64,000 bases of DNA from Oceanispirochaeta crateris. GTDB lineage: Bacteria > Spirochaetota > Spirochaetia > DSM-2461. This document shows, piece after piece, positions 45,573 through 53,733 of the stretch (the first letter of the stretch is position 1; each line of letters starts with the position of its first letter). The stretch lies in assembly GCF_008329965.1 (NCBI RefSeq), contig NZ_CP036150.1, positions 1,302,001 to 1,366,000 of the forward strand, written 5' to 3'. Both the position numbers and the translations under genes were made by a program. The notes under the pieces are model-generated. The model was not told the DNA's origin, made no database searches, and saw nothing but the letters and a program-made list of their open reading frames with translations.

Positions 45573-46672
45573 AGAAAAAAATGACAGACTCCCCCCTGGG
45601 ACTCACTCTGATTTCGGTATTTTTAGGACTCTTGGTGGGAGCCCTGATCCTCTTGATCATTGGATATAACCCCATTGAGGCCTATAAAGTAATCCTGATG
45701 GGAATATTCAGCTCCCCCCGCTATATTTCCTGGACAGTCATTTATGCCACCCCCATCATTTTAACGGGTCTTTCTGTTGCCTTTGCCTTTAAAACCGGCT
45801 TATTCAACATTGGTGCAGAAGGTCAGTTTATCATCGGGGCTCTCACAGCGGCTCTGGCAGGATATTACGTCCCCATGCCGGCTCTATTACACATTCCATT
45901 TGTTCTCCTATGTTCACTCACGGCAGGCGCCCTCTGGGGAGGTATAGCCGGATATCTTAAGGCTAGATATGGAGTCAATGAAGTCATATCCACCATCATG
46001 CTCAATTGGATAGCCCTGTATCTGAATAATTATATTGTCCTCAATGACAAGATCAAAAGACCAGGATCTGAAGCCACCAATAAGATTTTAGATTCAGCTA
46101 AGATCATATTTTTTGACACATGGAAAAAGAGTTCTGAAGGCATTGAATTCAGAAAAGCCCACCCCTTCTGGGGTGATATTTTCAGGACACCTGCCAATGC
46201 GGGATTTTTGATAGCCATTCTTGCGGCATTGATCATATGGATTATTCTAAAAAAGACAACCCTGGGGTACAGCCTTAAAGCCGTTGGATTCAACAAGGAT
46301 GCAGCTGAGTTCGGTGGCATCAATATCAAGGCCAGTATGATCAATTCTATGGCCATTGCCGGAGCCCTCTCAGGTCTGGCCGGAGCCGTCCAGATCATGG
46401 GATTCACAAGAGAAGCATCGGCTCTCTCTGCCATGGAAGGATTTGGTTTCGAAGGCATTTCAGTCTCCCTTATCGGGGCTGTCCATCCCATAGGCTGCGT
46501 GCTCTCGGGCCTTCTCTATGGTGCTCTCAAATATGGCGGTTCAAAGATTCAGCCGGCCATTGGAGCTCCTTATGAAATAATCAATATCATCATGGGTACA
46601 ATTGTGCTGTTTATTTCCATGCCCAAACTGATACGGATGATGAAACTCAAAAAACAAAAGGAGAGGATCTGA
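45569..46672 (+). CDS. Nucleoside ABC transporter permease 1
   Basis: A 367-residue permease of the BPD_transp_2/YufP type with eight to ten membrane segments. Family blocks: TPIILTGLSVAFAFKTGLFNIGAEGQFIIGAL, YGVNEVISTIMLNWIALYL, GLAGAVQIMG and GFGFEGISVSLIGAVHPIG. GGGAGG precedes the ATG. Pairs with permease 2, which starts on the last base of this stop codon. Confidence 0.95.
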   Translation: MKKKMTDSPLGLTLISVFLGLLVGALILLIIGYNPIEAYKVILMGIFSSPRYISWTVIYATPIILTGLSVAFAFKTGLFNIGAEGQFIIGALTAALAGYYVPMPALLHIPFVLLCSLTAGALWGGIAGYLKARYGVNEVISTIMLNWIALYLNNYIVLNDKIKRPGSEATNKILDSAKIIFFDTWKKSSEGIEFRKAHPFWGDIFRTPANAGFLIAILAALIIWIILKKTTLGYSLKAVGFNKDAAEFGGINIKASMINSMAIAGALSGLAGAVQIMGFTREASALSAMEGFGFEGISVSLIGAVHPIGCVLSGLLYGALKYGGSKIQPAIGAPYEIINIIMGTIVLFISMPKLIRMMKLKKQKERI

Positions 46673-47601
46673 TGATATTGGAAAGTATTGCTTTTCTTTT
46701 GGGAACGACCTTGATGTATGCCACTCCCCTGATCTACACATCTCTCGGGGGAACAATCTCAGAAAATTCCGGAGTGATTAACATCGGTTTAGAGGGCATC
46801 ATGTTTATGGGAGCCTTTATCGGTGCTGGAATAGGTTACTATACTCATAGCGGATGGATAGGCTTTTTGGCTGCCGGTATTGTCGGAGGATTATTCGGCC
46901 TCATTCACGCCATAGCCTGTATCAGCTTCACAGCCGACCAGGTTGTTTCGGGTATTGCCATCAATTTTCTTGGGCCAGGATTTGCCCTTCTTCTCAGCCG
47001 GCTGATGTTTGATGGAGCGGCTATGACCCTTCCCCTGCCTCTGGATGAAAAGATATCCCGTCCTTTAAATGGTTTATTCCAGCAAAATTCATTCTTTGAT
47101 ATGATTTTAAATCGCTACTCCACCGTTTACCTCGCCTTTTTACTGGTTTTAGTAGTCTGGTTTGTACTCTATAAAACTCGTTTGGGACTGCGCATTCGTT
47201 CCGTGGGTGAACATCCGGAAGCAGCGGCGACATTGGGTATTAATGTCTATAAAATTAGATACATGTCTGTCATTGCCTCCGGTGTATTTGCCGGTTTCGG
47301 CGGTGCTGCCGTCAGTGTAGCCATAGTGTCCCAGTTTAGAATTACCCTGATCTCAGGACAGGGGTTTATCGCCTTAGCCGCCATGATCTTTGGTAAATGG
47401 AAACCTCAGGGTGCTATGTGGGCCTGTCTTCTATTTGGGCTGGCTCAGGCAATTGTCGTTTTTATGCCCAGAACGGGATTGGATGTCTCCTCCCAGTTGT
47501 TGAGCATGCTCCCCTATATTCTCACAATGGTTCTATTAGTTTTATTTGTTGGAAAATCTGTAGCACCTACAGCAGACGGTAAGATTTACGAGAAACTCTG
47601 A
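46672..47601 (+). CDS. Nucleoside ABC transporter permease 2
   Basis: A 309-residue permease of the YufQ type. Typical start TPLIYTSLGGTISENSGVINIGLEGIMFMGAF, then ADQVVSGIAINFLGPGFALLL, GLRIRSVGEHPEAAATLGINV and SGQGFIALAAMIFGKWKPQG. It starts one base inside the permease 1 stop (TGATG), preceded by GGAGAGG. The operon ends at the terminator at 47617-47646. Confidence 0.95.
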   Translation: MILESIAFLLGTTLMYATPLIYTSLGGTISENSGVINIGLEGIMFMGAFIGAGIGYYTHSGWIGFLAAGIVGGLFGLIHAIACISFTADQVVSGIAINFLGPGFALLLSRLMFDGAAMTLPLPLDEKISRPLNGLFQQNSFFDMILNRYSTVYLAFLLVLVVWFVLYKTRLGLRIRSVGEHPEAAATLGINVYKIRYMSVIASGVFAGFGGAAVSVAIVSQFRITLISGQGFIALAAMIFGKWKPQGAMWACLLFGLAQAIVVFMPRTGLDVSSQLLSMLPYILTMVLLVLFVGKSVAPTADGKIYEKL

Positions 47602-47616
47602 TAAGATCTATTTCCT

Positions 47617-47646
47617 AAAAAAACCCCTCTATAAGGGGTTTTTTTA
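47617..47646. terminator. Terminator between the transporter operon and the PPOX gene
   Basis: AACCCCT (47622-47628) / AGGGGTT (47634-47640), loop CTATA, flanked by A-run and T-run, so it can act on both convergent operons. Confidence 0.92.
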
Positions 47647-47663
47647 TTACCAAATTATTGATT

Positions 47664-48050
47664 TCAGGCCAGTTTTTCGGCACCAGCATAAACTTCCTGT
47701 ACCGAGACATAGAAAGCGGCTTTTGGTGTCATCTGAGGATGCTGTATATGAACCCATTCCACGACATCATCATATTTCTTACCCTTTGTAACACATTCAA
47801 CCTTTCCTTTGATCTGGTAGGCCTTATTGGTATCTTTATCCAGGACAGTAAAGGAGATAAAAGGATTGGAATTTAGATTTTTCCTTGTCTTATCAAACTT
47901 ATTGTCTGCAATGACGACGGTTTCATCATCAAGGATTTTCAAATATGTAATATAGATCAAATTGGGAACACCATCTGCACTGGCTGTGGCAATATTGTAA
48001 GGCAATGTTTTTTTGATTGCCTCCTGAACTTCTGAGGATAACTTGGCCAT
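47664..48050 (-). CDS. Pyridoxamine-5'-phosphate-oxidase-family flavoprotein
   Basis: A 128-residue split-barrel protein of the PPOX/FMN-binding class (NIATASADGVPNLIYITYLKILDDETVVIADN, then KNLNSNPFISFTVLD and YQIKGKVECV). Small members of this type bind FMN, F420 or haem; which one cannot be told. AAGGAG lies 6 nt before the ATG. It has its own promoter with a palindrome just upstream. Confidence 0.88.
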   Translation of the reverse strand: MAKLSSEVQEAIKKTLPYNIATASADGVPNLIYITYLKILDDETVVIADNKFDKTRKNLNSNPFISFTVLDKDTNKAYQIKGKVECVTKGKKYDDVVEWVHIQHPQMTPKAAFYVSVQEVYAGAEKLA

Positions 48051-48079
48051 ATCTTACTCCTTTTTATCTTATATGACAC

Positions 48080-48109
48080 ATATTAAACCTCATTTAGGAA
48101 TATTGACAA
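48080..48109 (-). promoter_or_regulatory. Promoter of the PPOX gene
   Basis: Minus strand TTGTCA (48109-48104), 18-nt spacer, TAATAT (48085-48080). It abuts the palindrome at 48110-48121. Confidence 0.6.
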
Positions 48110-48121
48110 GTGCATATGCAC
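48110..48121. promoter_or_regulatory. 12-bp perfect palindrome upstream of the PPOX promoter
   Basis: GTGCATATGCAC touches the -35 box of the PPOX promoter. It is a plausible binding site for a dimeric regulator or activator. Confidence 0.4.
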
Positions 48122-48135
48122 ATTTAGTTTTCAGA

Positions 48136-49293
48136 TTAATGACAACTCCGTGAGGCTGAAAAAAAGGAAAGTATATTTCTTAAAGGGATATCAGCCTGCA
48201 TATAATGAGCGGAAGTACAGATATACCCACCGCCGGTTCCCAAGGTTCTACACAAAGATTTAACTTCTTCCTTCACCTCATCCACACTGCCATAGGGTAG
48301 AGTTTTCTGAAGGTCTCCCCCCCCGTGAAAAGCGAGAGTATCCCCAAAGGTTTTCTTAATATAGGCCATATCCATTCCCTTCGCAGCTGGTTGAAGAGGA
48401 TTGAGTACATCAATATGCATCTCATCTCTCAAGGCTTCTACAAGGGGCAGGATGGCACCACAGGAGTGGTAAATCAGCTTCACATCGTACTCTTTAATAA
48501 CCTTGTTCAGCTTTTGATGAAAGGGAAGTATATACTGTCTCCACATATCAGGAGACATAAGAAGTCCATCCTGGGTGGCCACATCATCATAGGTATAAAC
48601 CATGTCTATGAGACCTTCATTTTTGGACATAAGATTTTTGAAATTAGATATAAATATTTCGGTATAACAGTCCATGATGGCACAGACGACTTCGGGCTTT
48701 TCATATAGGGCAATCAAAAAATTATCCAGTCCAAAAACCCCCCAGGCAGTTTCAAATATACCGCCAATATCATAGCGGATATGCCTAGGTTCCTGGCTAT
48801 TAGCCTCTTTGACTTCTTTCCCAATACTGTTCCAGTCCCAGTACTCACTCCTGGGCCATTTGTCCCATTGTTCTACCTGTGCTACGGAACTGACCTCTGC
48901 CAAAGGAAAGCCAGCATATTCTTCATACTGTGAATACTCGTTAGTCACAATCTTGCGTAGACTACCCCATACATTATAAAACCGGCCGTCCTCTAGAACT
49001 TCCAGTTCAGGTCCGCAATACTGGGGAGACACAATCCGGCAATCAACACCGAGAAGATCCAGAACATCGTTTTTTTTCGTGAAAGAGAAAAACTCAAACA
49101 ATTTATCCCAGGTTTCAGGAACACCCCAGAAATCAAAGGGAACACGATCTGGCTCCTGATGATTTAGAGAAAGAGAGACACGCTGATGAGAATTCATTCC
49201 TGATGAATTCTCATCCATATATTTCTTACTAAAAAACTCTTTCACAGCCTGAGGGTTTAATTCTGTTTCTTTCAGTAAATTTTCTATATTCAT
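48136..49293 (-). CDS. URO-D-superfamily protein with an HxC methyltransferase-like zinc motif
   Basis: A 385-residue TIM-barrel protein of the uroporphyrinogen-decarboxylase/MtaA superfamily (DRVPFDFWGVPETWDKL, YDIGGIFETAWGVFGLDNFLI, VYTYDDVATQDGLLMSPDMW). His276-Ser-Cys278 (YHSCGA) and Cys359 (YICTSAH) match the HxC...C zinc site of MtaA/CmuA-like corrinoid methyltransferases rather than haem-pathway HemE. No other haem or corrinoid gene is near. The ATG at 49293 overlaps the deoB stop by 4 nt; an ATG at 49305 is also possible. Last gene of the minus-strand deo operon. Confidence 0.82.
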   Translation of the reverse strand: MNIENLLKETELNPQAVKEFFSKKYMDENSSGMNSHQRVSLSLNHQEPDRVPFDFWGVPETWDKLFEFFSFTKKNDVLDLLGVDCRIVSPQYCGPELEVLEDGRFYNVWGSLRKIVTNEYSQYEEYAGFPLAEVSSVAQVEQWDKWPRSEYWDWNSIGKEVKEANSQEPRHIRYDIGGIFETAWGVFGLDNFLIALYEKPEVVCAIMDCYTEIFISNFKNLMSKNEGLIDMVYTYDDVATQDGLLMSPDMWRQYILPFHQKLNKVIKEYDVKLIYHSCGAILPLVEALRDEMHIDVLNPLQPAAKGMDMAYIKKTFGDTLAFHGGGDLQKTLPYGSVDEVKEEVKSLCRTLGTGGGYICTSAHYMQADIPLRNILSFFSASRSCH

Positions 49294-50468
49294 TTGAATG
49301 AACATCCTTTTCTCATGGGCGGTACAGAAAAATAAGAACATAGAGATGCAGAGAGGTCTGCAAAACTCTCTCTTATCCCTAGAGAATACACCTCCCCTCC
49401 CTTTTCATACCAGAGAACAGGAACATGTTCACGAGTATGATCGGTCCCTTGAAAAGAAGGATCACATCCGTGATCTCCTGTGATTATAAGAACATCTCCC
49501 TTAGCCATAAGGTCTATAAAACGGGGGATTCTGGCATCTATGGAAGAAACCGCATCGGCGTATCCTTTTATGTCTCGTCTGTGCCCAAAAATCATATCTG
49601 TATCAACGAGATTAACAAATACAAATTCATTCTTTTCGGCAGCTACGCCTAATATTTCTTCTGTTCTTTTGAGGCAGGCAGGATTTCCTGCATCATGAAA
49701 GCTTTCATCAATGCCGGACTCGTTGAATATGGAACCGATTTTACCGACAGCCACGGTTTTTACTGAATTCTTCTGAAGATGATCGAGGAGAGAATCCTCT
49801 GGCAGTGCAATGGAGTAATCATGGCGTTCTTTTGTTCTGAAAAACCCACCGACAGGGCCATCAAAAGGGCGGGCAATGACACGACCTACCGCGAGAGGAT
49901 CGCAGAGTTCTCTCCCAATCTCGCACATCTTATACAACTCTTCTATGGTATATTTTTCCATATGACAGGCTATCTGAAACACTGAATCTGCAGAAGTATA
50001 GCAGATGGGAAATCCTGTTTTCAGGTGTTCTTCTCCCAACTCTTCAATGATCTCTGTCCCGCTGGCGGCCTTATTCCCAAGGATACCCCCACAGCCTGTT
50101 CTGGATACAAATTCTTTCACCAGGGAGTCAGGAAAAGAGGGAAAGTCCTTAGGGAATTGACTGAATGCCTTATCCAAAACGATACCAGCCATCTCCCAAT
50201 GACCCGTCGTTGTATCCTTTCCTGGGGACGTCTCTTTCATGACACCGAAGGAAGCCTCTGGAGAGGGAACAGATTCACATCCGGGGAGAGGATTCCCCAA
50301 GAGTTCTGATGCATTTCCCAATCCCATGGCTTTCATGGTTGGCCAGAGAGGTTGATTCATATGCTCACAGATATGTAGTGCCGTATTTGATCCAACATCT
50401 CCATAGGCTCGGGCGTCCGGAAGCTCACCCATACCAAAACTGTCAATAACCAGTACTGTTGCCCGCAT
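49290..50468 (-). CDS. deoB: Phosphopentomutase
   Basis: Interconverts (deoxy)ribose 1-phosphate and 5-phosphate. Alkaline-phosphatase-like metal motifs: [23 protein letters not shown] at the N-terminus, DTTTGHWEM (Thr phosphorylated in the family), [16 protein letters not shown] and ITGDHGCDP...DHTREHVP. 392 residues. The ATG at 50468 has AAGGAG 7 nt upstream; earlier in-frame codons lie inside deoC. Overlaps deoC by 26 nt. Confidence 0.95.
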   Translation of the reverse strand: MRATVLVIDSFGMGELPDARAYGDVGSNTALHICEHMNQPLWPTMKAMGLGNASELLGNPLPGCESVPSPEASFGVMKETSPGKDTTTGHWEMAGIVLDKAFSQFPKDFPSFPDSLVKEFVSRTGCGGILGNKAASGTEIIEELGEEHLKTGFPICYTSADSVFQIACHMEKYTIEELYKMCEIGRELCDPLAVGRVIARPFDGPVGGFFRTKERHDYSIALPEDSLLDHLQKNSVKTVAVGKIGSIFNESGIDESFHDAGNPACLKRTEEILGVAAEKNEFVFVNLVDTDMIFGHRRDIKGYADAVSSIDARIPRFIDLMAKGDVLIITGDHGCDPSFQGTDHTREHVPVLWYEKGGEVYSLGIRESFADLSASLCSYFSVPPMRKGCSFK

Positions 50469-51117
50469 CTGACTCTCCTTCAATGATTGCAATTCCAGCG
50501 CTCGCTCCCAACCGGTCTGCTCCGGCACTGATCATGGCCAATGCTGTTGCTCTGTCTCTGATACCTCCTGCCGCCTTCACCTGAAGATTCGGCACAGTCT
50601 TCTTCATAAGGGCAACATCGTCGACAGTCGCACCTCCAGATCCAAACCCAGTGGAGGTCTTAACAAAATCTGCCCCGGCTTCTTCACACAGAAGGCAAGC
50701 CTGGCGTATTTCATCCTTTGTGAGATAACAATTTTCCAGAATAACCTTAACTAAAGCCTCTCCCGATGCATCCACAACGGCCTTTATATCTGATCGGACA
50801 TAATCCAGATTCCCCGTTTTCATCTGTCCTATATTGAGAACCATATCGATCTCAAGGGCTCCGTCTTTGACGGCCTGGGCGCATTCTGCCGCTTTGATCG
50901 ATGTCTGACAGGCTCCCAGAGGAAAGCCAACCACGACACAGGGTGCCACAGTGCTCCCCTTGAGCTGCTGGGCAACCAGCGCAGTATGACAACTATTAAC
51001 GCAAACCGAGGCAAAATCGTATTTCAAAGCCTCTTTACAAATTTTTATGACATCTTGGGGCGTGGCGGCGGCCTTCAAGATGGTGTGATCAATGTATTTC
51101 GACAGTTTCTTTTCCAT
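50443..51117 (-). CDS. deoC: Deoxyribose-phosphate aldolase
   Basis: Splits deoxyribose 5-phosphate to acetaldehyde and glyceraldehyde 3-phosphate. [13 protein letters not shown] start, Asp-containing EIDMVLNIG, and Schiff-base lysine in [14 protein letters not shown], with VKAAGGIRD. 224 residues fits the short bacterial type. GAGG lies 7 nt before the ATG. With deoB it completes deoxynucleoside catabolism from deoxyribose 1-phosphate; no nucleoside phosphorylase is present in the window. Confidence 0.96.
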   Translation of the reverse strand: MEKKLSKYIDHTILKAAATPQDVIKICKEALKYDFASVCVNSCHTALVAQQLKGSTVAPCVVVGFPLGACQTSIKAAECAQAVKDGALEIDMVLNIGQMKTGNLDYVRSDIKAVVDASGEALVKVILENCYLTKDEIRQACLLCEEAGADFVKTSTGFGSGGATVDDVALMKKTVPNLQVKAAGGIRDRATALAMISAGADRLGASAGIAIIEGESDAGNSTGY

Positions 51118-51166
51118 GCTATGTCCTCTTTGTTTCTATAGTTTTATTTTAAGTTGAAATCAGACT

Positions 51167-52375
51167 TCATTCCATCTTATTTTCATCATAGATGGTGGCC
51201 AGTCCTCCCAATGAAGTTTCTCTATAACTGCTCATCAAGTCTCTACCTGTCTGGGTCATTGTCGTGATGGCTTCATCAAAAGTAACCTTATGGGAACCAT
51301 CACTGATTATAGCATATTCGGCATTGGCAATGGCTCTGCTCGCTCCCATGACATTTCGTTCGATACAGGGTATTTGTACGAGTCCCTTAATGGGATCACA
51401 GGTGAGTCCCAAATGGTGCTCCAGTGCCATTTCGGCTGCATACTCAATCTGACGTGGAGTACCTCCCATAAGCTGCGCCGCCGCACCGGCTGCCATGGAG
51501 CAGGCGACTCCGACCTCCCCCTGGCACCCCACCTCGGCTCCAGAGATAGATCCGTTGGTTCTAACAACATTACCGAGAATACCCGCAGTAGCCAGGGCTC
51601 TAATCAAATCTGTTTCACTCAGACCAAAAGATTCTTTCATGGATCTAAGCACCGCAGGGAGCACACCGCTGGCTCCACAAGTAGGAGCAGTCACAACCAC
51701 ACCGCCACTGGCATTGGTTTCCGAAACAGCCAAAGCATAGGAAAACAGTCTGGCAGAAGTGGAGAGAGGCTCTGCCAGCATGGCAGCTCTCTTACGGTAG
51801 GTGCAGGATTTGCGGCTGAGATAAAGACCTCCGGGAAGGACCCCTTCATCGGATAATCCTTCATCGATAGACCGCATCATATCCTTAAGAACCTCGCTCA
51901 GAAACTCACGGATACCTTTGCCTTCATTCATAAAAACATATTCCCAAAGGGTTAGTCCATGTTTATTGACATGCTTTAGAATCTTAGACATGGAACTATG
52001 GGTATAAACCTCTGTAGCTTCTTCATTACCTATGCCGGAGGTCCTAATGATACCACCACCAATGCTGTACCCTTCCCATTGCCCCAAAAGCTCTTTGTCC
52101 TTAAAGGCTTCCATCTTCATTCCATTGGGATGTTCGGGCATTAGGTTGTCAGGGAACCAAAGGATTTCAACATTATGAGGAGCCAGGGTATCCTGAATAA
52201 TCTGATCGGTGAGATGTCCTCTGCCGGTGGCTGCAAGACTACCAAAAAGGCTCACTCGATAGAGATCTGCACCGGGATAGTTGATCAAAAAAGCCGCAGC
52301 AGCCTTCTGAGGGCCCATGGTATGACTGCTGGAGGGACCGTTTCCGGTCTTAAACAATGTCCTTATAGAATCCAT
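51167..52375 (-). CDS. sdaA: L-serine dehydratase (iron-sulfur, single chain)
   Basis: Deaminates L-serine to pyruvate and ammonia. N-terminal beta domain (NGPSSSHTMGPQKAAAAFL) and alpha domain with APTCGASGVLPAVLRS, GSISGAEVGCQGEVGVACS and HHLGLTCDPIKGLVQIPCIERN; the last holds cysteines expected to ligate the 4Fe-4S cluster. 402 residues is shorter than E. coli SdaA (454). It starts 1 nt after the thymidine-kinase-like gene, with AAGGTGG upstream. Its place with deo genes suggests a shared catabolic regulon. Confidence 0.93.
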   Translation of the reverse strand: MDSIRTLFKTGNGPSSSHTMGPQKAAAAFLINYPGADLYRVSLFGSLAATGRGHLTDQIIQDTLAPHNVEILWFPDNLMPEHPNGMKMEAFKDKELLGQWEGYSIGGGIIRTSGIGNEEATEVYTHSSMSKILKHVNKHGLTLWEYVFMNEGKGIREFLSEVLKDMMRSIDEGLSDEGVLPGGLYLSRKSCTYRKRAAMLAEPLSTSARLFSYALAVSETNASGGVVVTAPTCGASGVLPAVLRSMKESFGLSETDLIRALATAGILGNVVRTNGSISGAEVGCQGEVGVACSMAAGAAAQLMGGTPRQIEYAAEMALEHHLGLTCDPIKGLVQIPCIERNVMGASRAIANAEYAIISDGSHKVTFDEAITTMTQTGRDLMSSYRETSLGGLATIYDENKME

Positions 52376-52376
52376 A

Positions 52377-53501
52377 CTACCACCTTATAGTGCGGCCATT
52401 GTCGCTCAGCCTATTCATTAAATACTCCCTATCCAGATTCAATTCCATGACAAAGGTTCTAAAAAGATCACTGCTGATTAGATTTTCTTCCACAAACAGA
52501 TAAAGGAGGGCTTTCTCAGCCAAACAAGGGACTTTTAGGGCATTCATAATCACCTGTGAATGACTAAAACCGTCCTCCTGTTCTGCCAGGACACTCTTGT
52601 ATAATTCTGATTCCCTTATATCATTTGTCAAGAGCTTCAACTCTTTCATTAGTGGGTCCGTATTCCCCTTGGCCGCTTCTTCACCTAGGGGTTTGAGAGT
52701 AAAATATGTGTACACCTTTCCGGGAAGGAAATGATGGTGATCACAGCGGGTACAATAATTGGGCTCTCTGGGATCTTCTTTTTTCATATCTCCTCCGATA
52801 ATGATCAGAGGGTCAAAGTAGAGAGCTGGACACTCCTGACCAGCCACTGAATAATATCTATAGGTGTAAAAGCTGTCTTGAATACAGTCGGCATGTTCGC
52901 AGTAGGCCGTCAGAGGATAAACATCCGTGGCGGTTTCAATCAAAAGCCGGGCAGTGGAATTAAAGATGTCTCTTCTGAAATTGAGGATAAGCGTAGGGTA
53001 AACAAAGACCAGTCCCTTTGATTCAGATGCGTATTTGATCACATAGGCCATTCGTTCATCGAAGAAGGACGCTTCATCTATGATCCAGGTTCCCATCTGG
53101 GGGAAATCTGCCAACAACTGCTCCAGATCAAAGGAATTACTGATTTTGGCAATATTATTTCCCAAACGTTCATAACCGCCCCGGTAAGCCAGTGCATCTT
53201 CGGGATACTCTTCAAAACGTTTTTCATCTAGAGCAGACCGGACAAAAAACACATTGCGTCTGTCTGCTACACCAGTTCTGGTCAATTCAGCCACAATATC
53301 AGACTTCTCGAGGGTCACTCTGGCATCCCGCCAGATTTTAGCCGAATATTCGGTTTTTCCCGAACCCATGGGACCAATGACGAGGATGCGTCTTCCCGAT
53401 TTTGTAAAGTCAAAATGTCCATTGGATTGATGTACCCTGATTTCAGGAAATCCAAGGCTTTTTAAGAAATCTCCCGAATCATATCCCATTTTAGCACTCA
53501 T
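52377..53501 (-). CDS. Thymidine-kinase-like P-loop protein, enlarged
   Basis: A 374-residue protein, about twice the length of type II thymidine kinase. Walker A GPMGSGKT (residues 43-50), Walker B WIIDEASFFDER, and VYPTLILNFRRDIF follow the TK1 pattern, and paired cysteines (CEHADC ... CTRC) match its zinc ribbon. About 100 extra C-terminal residues are helical and unrecognised. Probably phosphorylates thymidine or a related nucleoside, but the substrate loop differs from canonical TK. First gene of the deo operon. GGGG lies 8 nt before the ATG. Confidence 0.78.
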   Translation of the reverse strand: MSAKMGYDSGDFLKSLGFPEIRVHQSNGHFDFTKSGRRILVIGPMGSGKTEYSAKIWRDARVTLEKSDIVAELTRTGVADRRNVFFVRSALDEKRFEEYPEDALAYRGGYERLGNNIAKISNSFDLEQLLADFPQMGTWIIDEASFFDERMAYVIKYASESKGLVFVYPTLILNFRRDIFNSTARLLIETATDVYPLTAYCEHADCIQDSFYTYRYYSVAGQECPALYFDPLIIIGGDMKKEDPREPNYCTRCDHHHFLPGKVYTYFTLKPLGEEAAKGNTDPLMKELKLLTNDIRESELYKSVLAEQEDGFSHSQVIMNALKVPCLAEKALLYLFVEENLISSDLFRTFVMELNLDREYLMNRLSDNGRTIRW

Positions 53502-53605
53502 AGATTTTGCCCCATTTCGATACCAATCATCCGCCTAAAAGGCCTCTTTTAATGAATATACCATGTATTAAAACTGTCCTGTGAAGTGAAAACAGGAGCA
53601 GGGAG

Positions 53606-53725
53606 ATGAATATTACCACTCTCCCTCCTCACAATGCAATCATTTCATCAAGAATCATGGCTAAAACTGAAAAAACAGTTGATCAGCTCTTAAATTCGAT
53701 TTCACAACAGCCGATCATACTATAA
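53606..53725 (+). CDS. Candidate small protein (39 aa) coupled to the ankyrin lipoprotein
   Basis: ATG at 53606 has AGGAG (53594-53598) exactly 7 nt upstream and an open frame of 39 codons (start MNITTLPPHN, then MAKTEKTVDQLLNS). Its TAA (53723-53725) overlaps the Shine-Dalgarno AAGGA of the ankyrin gene, which starts 8 nt later. No family is recognised. The ribosome-binding site and tight junction support it; a chance frame is possible. Confidence 0.5.
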   Translation: MNITTLPPHNAIISSRIMAKTEKTVDQLLNSISQQPIIL

Positions 53726-53733
53726 GGACAAAT

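Noticed and set aside
51290-51856. 188-codon plus-strand frame
   Set aside because: It is opposite the conserved serine dehydratase gene and has atypical composition.
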